Part shown: positions 47,401 through 57,750 of the stretch, in pieces
How the letters are laid out: each line of letters begins with the position of its first letter
Numbering within the stretch: the stretch's first letter is position 1
From: Krasilnikovozyma curviuscula
Taxonomy: Eukaryota > Basidiomycota > Tremellomycetes > Cystofilobasidiales > Mrakiaceae
Assembly (NCBI GenBank): GCA_014825775.1
Contig: MVAQ01000035.1
Span: 1 to 64,000, forward strand
Direction: 5' to 3'
DNA: 64,000 nt
Notes under the pieces: model-generated
What the model saw: the letters and a program-made list of their open reading frames with translations, nothing else
Database searches by the model: none
Told to the model about the DNA's origin: nothing
Made by a program: the position numbers and the translations under genes

Positions 47401-48117
47401 TCCAACTCTGCATCCGGTCTTCATAGATCCAATTCGAAGAATAATACCGCACCTCCGAACAAGGCTCATCACCACCACCATCACCATCACCACAGGCGTC
47501 GCGATCCCTCTGCGCAGCGGGCAGAGCCCCTCATCCTTTGCGTGGTTTCGGATCCACTCGCAATCGAATCTCTCAAGGTTGCTTTCCAGATTGGTATCCC
47601 ACCTATCACGCCTTCGGAGCCAGTTGACATCAAGCTGCCGGTGGAGGATGAAGAAGAGCCTCGACGAGGTCGATTGGAAGCCAGAAGTAGCGACAGCAAC
47701 CCATCCACCATCGGCATGACGCACTCCTCTTCATCCACATCGACAAAGAAGAAGTCTAGCGGCTTGAGCGTAAGGAGGAGTGCGGCGAGTGGTAGTCGGG
47801 ATGCGAGAGACAGGAGAGAAAGGAAGGATCATGCTTCAAGTTTGGGCATCAGCGACGTTAGTGATTCCGAGACCGATGGCGACCACAAATCAGCTTCCTC
47901 GAGGTCTCAGGACATGAGCCGAGACGGTTCCAATGCCGGATCGACCACCGGAGAAGAGAATGGCTCTGGCGTCAGTAGCGCTGGTGGTGGTCTCTTTGAA
48001 GGATGGGTTGGAAAAGGGGGTGGGAGCATCGTCCCACAATGGCTCGACTTCAACGCTCCAGCGAAGGCACCACCAATGCCACATCGAAGCAGGTCAGCAA
48101 CTCGAATTCCATTCTAG
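44475..48117 (+). CDS. Large Ser/Thr protein kinase with Ser-rich and His-tract C-terminal region
   Basis: The kinase domain is complete. It has glycine loop GVLGRGKFSNVYVV, ATP-site Lys in YALKHTPL after an intron, catalytic loop VAHRDIKPENVLI, magnesium loop ILLDFGLATRF, activation-segment end CCGSPAYHCPEIVLSL (CPE replacing APE), and ELDIWCLALSVLRCLTG for subdomain IX. A short N-terminal helix (VVAILQLIVSQTKTPV) precedes the domain. Beyond it lies SFLKYALRCANILYHCRAV and YGDYDVFQCVAILPKMP, then a long Ser/Arg-rich region, nine consecutive His at about 47467-47493, and a C-terminal ordered patch (EPLILCVVSDPLAIESLKVA). The overall kinase class is CAMK-like, but the orthologue was not identified. 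First intron (about 44550-44876) is long. Between about 46840 and 47150 another frame is also fully open, so exon structure there is uncertain. Confidence 0.8.
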
Positions 48118-48382
48118 GTCTAAGTTCTCAACTCAGATCTAGTGCACGCACCAAACTATGATTCGCATTAAAAATTGTATTACTCTATGCCAGCTTCCGA
48201 CCTATACATCAATACAACTTAGATTAATGACATTGCATTGTATCCCAAAACGGATTAAACTACCTTCGTAACGCTGTGTTTTCACGCGCAAGGCAAGATG
48301 GATCGACACTTGCTCTGACATTCTCTGAGATGTAGAAAAATACAATAAATACCCTACAACAACATATCACGGCAGATCTATC

Positions 48383-50431
48383 TTAGAGATTGATGGGTGG
48401 GTGGTCCCTCGGCCCAGGTGAGGTGGCCAGGCTTTTGGGGTCCAGCAACTCAGGCTGCTGCTGCGGAGACGACGCTGAGTACGGAAGGGGTGGTGGTTGG
48501 TAGAAATCTGTATCAGATCCAGAAGTGAAACGAACGACCTCGGTGTTCACCTGCAAAGGATGTTGGGTGTCAGAAGTAAGCGGAAAGAAACCTCCCCGGG
48601 ACAAACTGGACGGACCTGTACATGACAAAATGACGGTCGTCTGTACTTCTCCTTTGCTTCAGCCCAGGACCAAGCACTTCCTCTCCGACTTTCGCTCCCC
48701 CCTTCATCCTGTAGGTTGAATTCATTGTCGCTGAACGCGCCATTTTTAGGAAGAACGACGCCGAGCGATTTCGCGCCAGCGGTAGAATCGCTCCCTAGCC
48801 TCGACCGATTGATAAAAGAAGGATGACCTACGTCCGAAAGAGCCTGGCCGAAGGAAAGAGGTTGATCCACACCCCTCTCTTCCATAAATGAAGGGGTATT
48901 GAGAGTGTTGCACTCGGGTTGATCTCGCGTCTGATGAATGTTGTGTCAATTCAGACAGTCCACCTTGGGGTACGAACCGCGTATAAGATGACGTACAACA
49001 AAGAATAACACAAGTGCGTTTACCCACACATCACCGCTGCATGATAGCAGACACACAAACGAGCTAGAGGCACAGATCAGATAGATGGAACGTAAGAACC
49101 AGTCGTTTGAGTTGAGGATCGGAAAGAATCAATCAAGACTTACAGCTCTCGGCCTTTCATGATGGTTAGGATCATGATGTTGACGACTGAGGTAGACAAG
49201 GCTACGAAACCGGCGCATGACGTTCTCATTGCCAATGCTTTCAGGTCGGGATTCTCAACTAAAACGACAGTGTCAAGACGCCTTCAATGTCGAAAGGTGA
49301 TTCACAGCTTCCAGAGACTCACACTGAGATCTTAAGAGGGGGATCACAAACATAGAATTGAGGAAGAGAACCAGTAAGATGTCGTAGGTCAACCTGTCAC
49401 CAAGAGATCAGCGATCAGAGAGGGTCAACGAAACTGTGAAATCGTCCTTGAAACATACAAAGGGATAGTACTATTATGCACCGGGGAGTGATATTTGGTC
49501 TGTCAGAATAAAAGATAGTACCAGAAGATGATAGCTCGAACTCACCGTGTTTGCTGAAGCGATGACGGGTTGGTTGCGAAACGAGAGAGTCTCAGTCAAC
49601 GGGAGCAATTGTTGTGTATACTCGGTCACACACCTTGAGCCCAACATGACAAGATCTGGTTTCATCTTGTAGCTCAACAACATTCCCGCCAGCTAGGCAC
49701 GCGATCAACAGAGCGATGTACGGAAGAACACAGACGAAGCACAGTCGGTACTGCCATGTTTTGAATCTGGGTTTATTCTAGTTTGTTGAGAGCAGGATTA
49801 AGATGCTAGTCAGGTAAAAACAATTCGAAAAAGATCGAAGGAGGAGATGAAGTTTCCATGGGGTAAAGTTAAGAACTCACAGAAGAGACGACCAGAAAGA
49901 CTCTCTCTGTCAACCAGAAGTAGATGCCTACCTTCGAGACAGCATATGCGCAAATGCACAAGTATATTGCTGTCCCACAGCTTTCTTCGTTTCTGGAAGT
50001 CCCAATTCCAAGCAGGAGAATATCTGAAAGAGCCAGGAAGATGAATCTGTGAACCGCGCTTGCAGTGAGACAACGAGTAACTTTACGGTAGCAAGAACAC
50101 GGACATTTCGAGGAACTCACGAAAATATCCACACAAGGAAAGCCAGGGTACGAGGAATGCCGTAAGATATCCAAGAACGTATCGAAAAGCAATTGAGATG
50201 TGTTGTTCGCCGTCCCAAAACAAACGCCAGAGTTGCGACGCCTTGAATATGTACAAATAGGGCGACAAGTCAGTGTCCTGCCTGAGAACAATCTCTGAGT
50301 TAAACCAAGATAGATAACGGTAGCTCACCGATCATGAGTAAGACACTAGTGAGGATCTGGTACGCCGGACGTGGGAAAAGGACCGTGGTCGTTTGGCCTG
50401 CCCTAGCCTCAAAGCTGCCTGGGTGCACCAT
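48383..50431 (-). CDS. Seven-span membrane protein, GPCR-like layout, function unknown
   Basis: After splicing about seven introns the protein is about 450 aa. It starts MVHPGSFEARAGQTTTVLFP, a short putative extracellular part. Seven hydrophobic segments follow: ILTSVLLMIGVATLAFVLG, LAFLVWIFSFIFLALSDILL, TAIYLCICAYAVSKVGIYFW, RLCFVCVLPYIALLIACLAG, DILLVLFLNSMFVIPLL, FVALSTSVVNIMILTIM, and a last one (IYLICASSSFVCLLSC plus VNALVLFFV). A Ser/Gly/Pro-rich tail of about 130 residues ends SPGPRDHPPINL. The first intron was placed by requiring the hydrophobic frame to continue (GTGAGC to TTCAAG, 87 nt). The layout is that of fungal GPCR-like receptors, but no family signature (Ste2, Ste3, cAMP-receptor, Git3) was recognised. 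The middle exons between spans 4 and 5 are the least certain. Confidence 0.65.
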
Positions 50432-51424
50432 GACGAGGGACTGACGGCTCTTTTTTCAGAAGATTCGAACTGCTGGCGACGAGGTAGGAATCAAGAAGTC
50501 AACCAGAAGTTCGTCTGGACATACCCCAACGCAAAGCTGCCTAGAAATGGGGGGGCAGCACTTTGACATTCCAAAACACCCATATCGCACAATCGCCCCA
50601 AGAAGAAGAGGATCTAGACACTCACCCTTTTCAACGACGTTGCACTAGATGAAGGGTCGAGGGTGAGTGTAGCCAAGGTCGCGAGGACGAAACACCAGCT
50701 TTTCGAATATCGTTTCTTTCCGCAGCTCAGAGGCTCTTGGTTTCCCAGACATCCATCGCATGAAATTCTGGAGATGTGGTTGCTCGCTTCGTCCACGTTT
50801 CCGACACGTCGGTGCGTCTGACACAGTTGGCGCAAATGAAACCTCCAGCCCAAGCCCCATCGCCACGGCGTGGACTGCCAGCCCCAAAACCGGCGGCGGA
50901 ACTAACCACCTTGCCTGGGCTGCAAGCGGTGCGATCAACGAAAAGGGGGCAGGAGAGGTTCAGATATCCATACACAAGCCCTGTCGATCTGGAAGATTCT
51001 TTGTTCTCTGGGGAGAATGCCGCCGCTCTCCGCTAAAACAAGGTCGATTTAATTTGTCGATGAGACGTGACTTTAGAAGAAGCTCCTTTGGAAGGTGTTG
51101 TTCATTGGTTGAAATCTTATCAGTGATCGGTCAGTGTATCAGAGAAATTATGACGATTAGAGCGGCACAGTGTTAGTAAAAACAGCTTCACTGGACCTCA
51201 ATCTTAACAACAAAGGGAAAGAGGATTGGGTGACAAGGAGACGTCTGGCGATGACGGACGAACCATTGGTGTGTTTTTCTTAAAACAAAAAACAGACCTT
51301 ACATGAGAAGACACGTACATATACATTGGTACACTAATGAAAGTAGAGAAGCAAATTGTCCGCGGGTGTACAGGTGTGAAGCGTGCGGCACCATCGCAAC
51401 GCAAAGTCAAGACCACCAGTCCAG
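50432..51424. other. Gene-poor interval with a GC-rich island
   Basis: About 990 bases lie between two minus-strand genes. Around 50780-50960 the sequence is GC-richer than its surroundings, with overlapping open frames on both strands (plus 50776-51036; minus 50727-50975). Neither shows a domain, and codon quality is poor. It may hold the 7TM gene's promoter and 5' UTR, or a non-coding transcript. No decision is possible from sequence. Confidence 0.4.
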
Positions 51425-52883
51425 CTAATGTCTGTACTCCTGCCGTCCATAACCTTGTACTCCTTCAGGCGGCGAGAACGATGGATACTGTTCCCTTCTG
51501 TCTTGTTCGAATTGCGCTTGAGGGTGTGCGTCGGAATATGGCTGAAAGCCTGATTGATGGTACGGTCCCCCGTATCCCCCGATGTTCGCCTCGTCAACAG
51601 AAGGGCGAGCGTTCCAAACATCTCCCTTACCACCATTCACACCGGAATCGGCCAGAGGGATGTTTTCTGCTGGAACGAAGCCCCCTCGAGTTGGAGTACC
51701 AGACGAACTGTAGACAGAAGCGTAGCGCTTGTGATCGTTTGACTGATCCCGGGAATACGACCCATTCAGAGTCATGATGTAGATTTGACTGATGGCGAGA
51801 AGTACCCAGAGGCCACTAGATGTATAAGAAGATGCGGCTGTCAGCTCATGGCAAAGTAATCAGGTAATGGGTTGTTTGGCTTACGCCATAATACCGGCAT
51901 CGGCGAGACCAAAGATCTTACAGATCGTTGGAGCAACAACCGCAAGACCAGCTGCTGTTTGATTGACAGTATAGGTGTTGGTATTGTTATGTCCCAAGGT
52001 GGCGGAAGAATAATAGTTGTTCTGTTCACCCCCAAAGCTAAGGTTAGTCTTGCCCAAGGTAAGAAGCGTATAGTAGCAAGAGCTCACTTCACAGTTGGTA
52101 ATAATCTCGTCTTGTCTGACACCGCTAACAATGATGAGAATTGCGGCGACGACGAAGGCTGCCACGGTGAACAGGGCGTTCAACCACGAGTACATTTTGA
52201 ACAAAGTTCTCCTCTCCTAGAAGACAACAGAATGGGATTTTGGGATCCATAAGAGAAGTCCAGACAGGGGTTGTGAGGATAACGAAGCTTACAGCAAGAG
52301 CCCCTATGAATCCAATCAGCTGCAGAACAGCAACCACCAGAGCGAGTACACCCAAAATATATTTGGTGTAGTTTGGAACTGTGTTAAGCAATAGTTATCA
52401 GTAGCTACACCGCTGAAGAAAGGTTCGCCATTGTGCTTACCATCTGTTCCAACGATTGTTGGTGCACCAAAAGCCAGTCCAGCGACTATGCACCCCAGTG
52501 CCTGATAGTTCAAGGGAGTCAGTTCTCTTTACCTACAGCAGTATTTGACTTGGAAATGTGCCTGGCGCGGACATCTAATCTAAGAAGACGATCCCAACTG
52601 GCAAGCTCCTACTTTTCCATTCATGCTGTGGACCAGTCGTCATTTCACGAAGAAGGAAGACTTACAATCTGTTCAAGCAACGCACAATATATACCTAAAA
52701 GTTTAAGGATCTAGTCAGAAAACCAAGTCCCATATTCATTACTACTAGAAAGAGAGGCTCACCTGCATTGACCAGCGGTATAGCACAGCAACTTTCGAGG
52801 TTTCAAGGGAAAATGCCACTCAGTTTCGTTGTTCGCCATCTTGTCGAGACTCGTCTAGTTACTCACAAGTACGTTCTTGTCAT
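51425..52883 (-). CDS. Four-span tetraspanin-like membrane protein
   Basis: The best gene model starts at the ATG at 52883 (MTRTY) and splices across GTGAGT...AAAG to CCAIPLVNAG, then GIYCALLEQI and ALGCIVAGLAFGAPTIVGTD. This gives a first hydrophobic hairpin. Next come YILGVLALVVAVLQLIGFIG, then ERRTLFKMYSWLNALFTVAA with FVVAAILIIVSG. An outer loop carries N-glycosylation sequons (NNTNTYTVNQT). A last hydrophobic stretch (GLWVLLAISQIYIM) leads to a hydrophilic Gly/Tyr/Pro-rich tail ending GRQEYRH. The size (about 300 aa) and hairpin-loop pattern resemble fungal tetraspan/tetraspanin-like plasma-membrane proteins, but the CCG motif of true tetraspanins was not found. An alternative ATG at 52839 gives a frame that meets a stop in exon 2, so it was not used. 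Confidence 0.65.
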
Positions 52884-53509
52884 TCTATCGTCTCTCAATG
52901 CTTGAATGCACTATTGTTCGTCAGAATGCTGGTTAGAAGGTGGTCTTCACCCTTCGCTCGAACCCCTGCGTCACCACCGCCTCCTCACCGTCAGCCACCA
53001 AAAACCACAGAATTGCTGGGCCTGAGCTGGATTGAGACGATGAAGAGATGAAAAGTAATTCAGGTGTGCTGGACAATAACTTAGCCAACAAGCTGCCATA
53101 GATTTTGATTAGTGATCTATGCCTTCCTCCTCCCCTTACACAGTCGCATCGCTTGTCAAAAGGGACAGCTTCATAACTAACAGAGGAGAAAAAAGTCGTA
53201 AGAAGTAACTTTCTTCACATATGACTCGACAATAGAGTCACTTCTCTGCTTGTTTTCTGGAGCGTGCAAAGCTGAAGTCGCAGTGCCTGGTAGGCTTTTT
53301 GTTATGTTCTGTATCTCGCCATATCGAAAAACTCCTTGTTCGTTGGTTAGAAAACTGAGACAAGAGTCTCTTCAATTAAATGTACACAAGCCTATCATTC
53401 GCATTGTGTTTGACAAGTTTGGAAAGGTTCCCATCTCAGAACTCAAGTCTACATCCACCTATTTATTTATTTACACATGTTAAACGAGATTTTGAAGACT
53501 CAAAAGTTC
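52840..53509. other. Intergenic spacer
   Basis: Apart from the first small exon of the tetraspan gene (up to 52883), about 625 bases hold no supported gene. A plus-strand frame at 53250-53483 has no features. It presumably contains the tetraspan promoter and the SYLF gene's 3' flank. Confidence 0.4.
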
Positions 53510-55209
53510 TCATTGCTTATCAGCGTCGAACACTGCAGGGCCGGAGCCGACGGTGTATCCACCAGTGCTTGAAACTGGAGCGTGGGTACCGTCAGCGGTG
53601 GGGACTACAACAGAAGGCAGGCCATTTGGTCAGAACGAAAATAACTGAATGTTTCTATTGTTGCGAGGGGGGCTTACTGTAAGCTTCGGCTGGGATGCTT
53701 GATTCATCGATTCCTTCAGCTGCTTCAACGACATCATACATTTCTAACATGAAAAAGCAAAGGCAGTTGGCGACTCTTAGCCAATATAAATATGAATAGG
53801 ACGCAGATACTCACTCGAGGCAATTTCTGGCGCGGGAACTAACTCACAAGATTGCGAAGATTTGAGTATCGAGCATGAAAACAAAAATTAATCGATCCAC
53901 GTACCTGTTCCACTCAGAATATCTTTGGCAGGTAATTGACTTCCATAGAATGCAGCGTTTGTGTCATTTCTAGTGACCAAGACAGTGCCCTTTGAACAAG
54001 AAGTGTGGTTAACTCTATGACGTTCGTAAGGAGAGAGAGGCGCATCTTTACCTCGAGTGAAATACCAGCAAAGAGACCCTTGGATTTTGAGTAGGAGAAC
54101 ATTGGTGCTGGGGAGATTAGAGCGGATTGGATCGACCCACCTGTACCGATAGGTCCAGCAGCCGCACTGATGTTACCTCCCACTGTTTCCTCAATGGACG
54201 AGCGCTTCAGATGACAAACAAAATAAAAGGTACCAAAAAGATGAAAACGACTAACCAGTAACGTTTCCTGATCAAGATAAGAATATATCATTAGCGAAAG
54301 TTAGGATTTTCTGAGGGTAACCTGTCAAAGGGGACTGCTTACCTCCTTTAGCAAATGCCTGAACAGCTTCAACCGAGTTCAGTACAATGACAAAATCTGT
54401 AATATCAGCTCCAACCTGAAGACCCCAACCCAGGCCGCCTGTCAGAAGTAGGGAGTGTTTGTCAGATCCAACACGCCAGCAGGTTTCACCATGCAGCATA
54501 GCGGCTCACCTGTTGCTATACAGGAAGGGGCCTAGCAACCAAAAATTGAAAATAGTCAGAACCGGTCTTCACATCAGTTTAATGAATCTGAACCGAGCAC
54601 GCACAGACCAACTACCATCTGGTAACCTAGCAATCACCAAGCCACTTCCTACCTTTCCTGACACCAAAAATCCTGCTTTAACAACTTGGAACTAAGGATA
54701 GATGAAGAATCATTATAAGAGACAAGTCAGATTGTTATCGTGTAACAGGAGGGCAAGCCACACTGCTATGTTTCAAGAGGCACGTACGATCGCCAGGCCT
54801 TTTGCTGCAAGCAGAACAGCTTTCGGAATAGCGTTCAGTGCTGATGATGGATCACTTGGGTTAGCTGCGAGGGGTGAAAGGAAGCAGTTGTCAGCCTGCA
54901 GTTGCGAACAAGGTAAGCGGAAGGTAGGTAAGCTTTAAACTTGCTCACCAAGGAACACCTTCAGAATATTTGAGGCCTTCTCAGCCTCAGCTGGAAGAGT
55001 AAAGTTCTGTTTTAGACCCTGAGAAGCTACGTTTGCTTGAGAAACGCCGTCCTGATTGGAGGAGAAGTGCACCAGAGGCAGGACTGAGGGTTCAGTACCA
55101 CACGGTGACGGTCACAAGCTTAGCATCCACTCACTTGGACAGCAACCTGAGCTTGAGCAGCAGCCTTCTTGGCCCCTGCTGCAACTTTATTCCACATTCC
55201 TGATGCCAT
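53510..55209 (-). CDS. SYLF-domain protein (Ysc84/SH3YL1 type, without SH3)
   Basis: The SYLF domain binds phosphoinositides and, in yeast Ysc84/Lsb3, actin, with a role in endocytosis. The N-terminus is a basic/Ala-rich amphipathic helix (MASGMWNKVAAGAKKAAAQA). Domain blocks follow across introns: SNILKVFLA, IPKAVLLAAKGLAI, FQVVKAGFLVSGKVGSGLVI, ARLPDGSWSAPSCIATGGLG, WGLQVGADITDFVIVLN, VTVGGNISAAAGPIGTGG and SYSKSKGLFAGISLEGTVLV. These are highly characteristic of SYLF. A short C-terminal tail ends VFDADKQ. No SH3 domain follows, unlike yeast Ysc84; the gene stops within 60 residues of the SYLF core. About 310 aa with eight or nine small introns. Confidence 0.88.
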
Positions 55210-55415
55210 TGTCTTAATGATTGGTGATGTTAGGAGGGAACGAGTCGCAGCAGTGCATTTTGGATTCTGTTGATGACGCAACACTGCAGCCACGGGTAAA
55301 CGAAAACACCTCGCAAGGATTCTCAATGCAATAGCGAAGAAGAACATGATAGTCGTAAATATGGTCATCGTGATTCCAGCTTAATGTTCTACAACAGGGA
55401 TTCTCTAGCACTTAT

Positions 55416-56623
55416 TCAATCATCCCCCTCAGCCTCCCGGATCTCCCTCTCTAACCTCTCACGCTCAGCCTGCCGCATCTTAAGAAGGGTGGCATTCTCA
55501 TATTCCAAACCAGTGAGCCCAGGTGCTGGAGGAGCTGTCGAGGTGGTGAAGGATGAGAAGATTGGTGCTGGGAACGAAGGTGGTTGTGATAGTTGCGGTT
55601 CCGAGGATTGTTGCTGATGTGTAGGACCAGGGAAGGTGTTTGATTTGGAAAGCAATGAGACCCACTCCGGTTCAGTATTTTCTCCTCCCGCCCATTTACA
55701 CTTAATGTCAACCACCTCTTTCCTTCCCAACCTGCAGTCTTCCCATAAAGCCCAACAACCTGACAGGTTTCCGGGCGGGAATACCACGATGGCCGTCACT
55801 TTAGATTTGAGTTTCTTGGCTGGAGCGAGTACTGAGTGGCTGACATCACCATACATGCTAGAGATGAACGCTTCAAGTTGAGTCGATGTTTCGAAGAGCG
55901 TCTTGGGGAGGGTGAGTTTGAGTGTTCGCTCGATTTCAGGGACTTCCTCTTTCAACTTCTTCTCCCGTGTTCGAGCTTTCTTCTCTTCCTCTGCCTTCAA
56001 ATCGGCTGCAGCTTGAGCTTGAGCTGCCCGTTCCTCTCGCAGCCTACGACCTTCCGCCTGGACCGACTGCTCATTTGCGCTCTGTCGAGCTTGGGCTGCA
56101 CTATCCATCTTCATCTTCTTAGCTGCCTCTTCCTTCGCCAAAAGATCCTGAAATATGATAAGCGAAGTTAGTCGATACTAAATGAGCAACTCACTGAAAC
56201 TTTGGACTCACCTGCATCATTCCTCTCTTTCTGCTTTCCAATCCAGCCATCTTCTCCTTCCTCCTAGCTTCATGCTCATTTTTAATATCTAATGCAGCCC
56301 TCTTTGGGCCATCCAGCAATAACTCTTGGGCGAGGCTGAGCAAATGGAACTCATGAGCTGCTTGAGGGTTGTCAGGATTCTACAACCATAAAGTCAAGAA
56401 AACAAAGCGACGTCCAAAAAGATGTATTAAGTCAGAATCTAGATTCAACAGCTGTCAACACATGAGAAAAGAGCAAAAGGAGGGACTCGTTGGCACGTAC
56501 TCTGTCTGGATGGACTTTGAGAGACTTCTTCCTGTAGGCGGTCTTGATATCCTTTTCGGTAGCGTCCCTTGGAAGTCCCAAGGCCTCGTAGGGATCCACA
56601 GGCAGCTCCTCTAGCGAAGACAT
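55416..56623 (-). CDS. J-domain protein related to DNAJC17/Cwf23 (spliceosome-associated)
   Basis: The N-terminal J domain is canonical (VDPYEALGLPRDATEKDIKT, YRKKSLKVHPDR with the HPD Hsp70-stimulating motif, then NPDNPQAAHEFHLLSLAQEL). A long charged coiled coil follows (AKEEAAKKMKMDSAAQARQS, LREERAAQAQAAADLKAEEE). The C-terminal half has an RRM-like fold (ERTLKLTLPKTLFETSTQLE, KSKVTAIVVFPPGNLSGCWA) and then a Pro/Ser linker and a short helix (LKMRQAERERLEREIREA). J domain, coiled coil and RRM together define the DNAJC17/Cwf23 group, which acts with the spliceosome. About 360 aa. Two introns are clear. It lies about 525 bp from U6 snRNA, which may be coincidence. Confidence 0.85.
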
Positions 56624-57148
56624 CTTGCAAAGTTGTGGATTGAGAAGGTGGATGTCGGTGAGAGGAATCTGAAGCGGCGGAGCGTCGACAACAAGTAAGA
56701 CCAAACTTTCGATTGAGCCGAATTCTTTGGCAACAAGTCGCAGGCCCGTGGTACAATCAATGACAACGGCCAAGATGCTCGGTGTTCTCTGACGTTATCA
56801 ATTATTTTCGAAATTTGAGTGGCGAAGTCAGTTCTTTGATTGGTCAAAATTAGCAACTCTTTTCCCATATAGATTATAGCAATCCCACTTGGATGATGAT
56901 ATGAATACAGATGAATACTACAATCGGCGTGTAGCTGAGGCTATAGAAGTTGACGGCGCAAAGACTCTCCCAAGGACCTCGCCTGAACACTGCTGTGGCG
57001 AGATATCGCGACGAGATATCGCGAGAAGCGTGCGCTCATAAAATTGCCATTTTGGGTTATCAGACAAACTTTCGTGGCACACTTCGATGTTTTCACACTT
57101 ACAGAGATGTGGCTCGATGTATAGCTGAAAGGCTGTTCATGTACTTTC
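56624..57148. other. Spacer and probable U6 upstream promoter
   Basis: About 525 bases lie between the J-protein start and U6. It contains two exact 12-bp repeats at 57000-57024 and a TATA-like TGTATAGC near 57116-57123, about 30 bp before the inferred U6 start. Both are plausible pol III promoter components. Confidence 0.45.
57000..57024. repeat. Tandem 12-bp repeat upstream of U6
   Basis: GAGATATCGCGA occurs at 57000-57011 and 57013-57024, one base apart. Each copy contains GATATC and TCGCGA palindromes. It is about 125-150 bp upstream of U6 and might be a duplicated activator site for the snRNA gene. The function is inference. Confidence 0.6.
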
Positions 57149-57270
57149 GCCATCCTTCGGGATGTGCACACTTAAATTTGAAACAATACAGAGAAGATTA
57201 GCATGGCCCCTGCACAAGGATGACACGCTTTGACAGAGAAGGATGGATCTATGATCCAAATATTTATTTT
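57149..57270 (+). ncRNA. U6 spliceosomal snRNA
   Basis: The conserved U6 core is unmistakable: TTTGAAACAATACAGAGAAG at 57177-57196, followed by ATTAGCATGGCCCCTGCACA and AGGATGACACGC. It includes the ACAGAGA box (57188-57194) that pairs with the 5' splice site, the catalytic AGC triad (57200-57202), and the internal stem-loop. A 5' stem-loop CATCC-TTCG-GGATG lies at 57151-57164. No intron interrupts the core, unlike the U6 genes of some fungi. The 3' part carries a GGATC-TAT-GATCC hairpin (57245-57257) before the TTTT at 57267-57270. Both ends are estimated: the 5' end from the stem-loop, the 3' end from the T run. Confidence 0.92.
57267..57270 (+). terminator. Putative pol III terminator of U6
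   Basis: TTTT is the first run of four T after the conserved U6 core. It is short for a fungal pol III terminator, and it follows an A/T-rich tail (AAATATTTA). Confidence 0.55.
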
Positions 57271-57750
57271 GCTCCTCGCTTGAAGGGTACGATGAGTTTT
57301 TGTTGAGTTCACGAGCAATTCGCCAACCTTGGCTCGACATTTTTCTCACTGCCTTCGTCACTTCCTCCTCCACGTTAATAGGGCTACAATGTGCGGAGGA
57401 GAATTATTTCAGCACTCAGAACTCACCAGGTAGTGGGGACAAGTGGACATAAACAGATGACAGGCGAGTAGAGAGTTAAGCATTTGATGATCGCAACGAA
57501 AGGTCACCCATCCTGTCATGTCGCTCGGAATAAGGCCTTTCATCTCCTCTGTCCCAATGATTTCAAACCCTGAATAGACCTGATAACGATAAATACTACA
57601 TAAACTTTAAAATATAAAAGGAAGTGAAGCCCTACCACAAGAAGCGATGGCTCGAGTTATTTTGTTTTACAGCAACCAGCCAGAGGTCCATCGCATGCTC
57701 ACAGCAAAGAATCACCTAGCTTAAGATCTCTTTGTTCATCGACTCCGCAA
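57271..57750. other. Intergenic region after U6
   Basis: About 480 bases. Minus-strand frames at about 57275-57375 and 57410-57570 look mildly protein-like but cannot be joined in phase through a good intron and have no domain. Otherwise nothing was recognised. Confidence 0.35.

Noticed and set aside
52125..52839. Start of the tetraspan gene at the ATG at 52839
   Set aside because: That frame hits a stop in the second exon; starting at 52883 with one intron gives a continuous hydrophobic N-terminus.
57137..57373. Minus-strand small protein next to and across U6
   Set aside because: It is antisense to U6; its better-looking part (57275-57373) cannot be joined in phase to an upstream exon through a normal-length intron.
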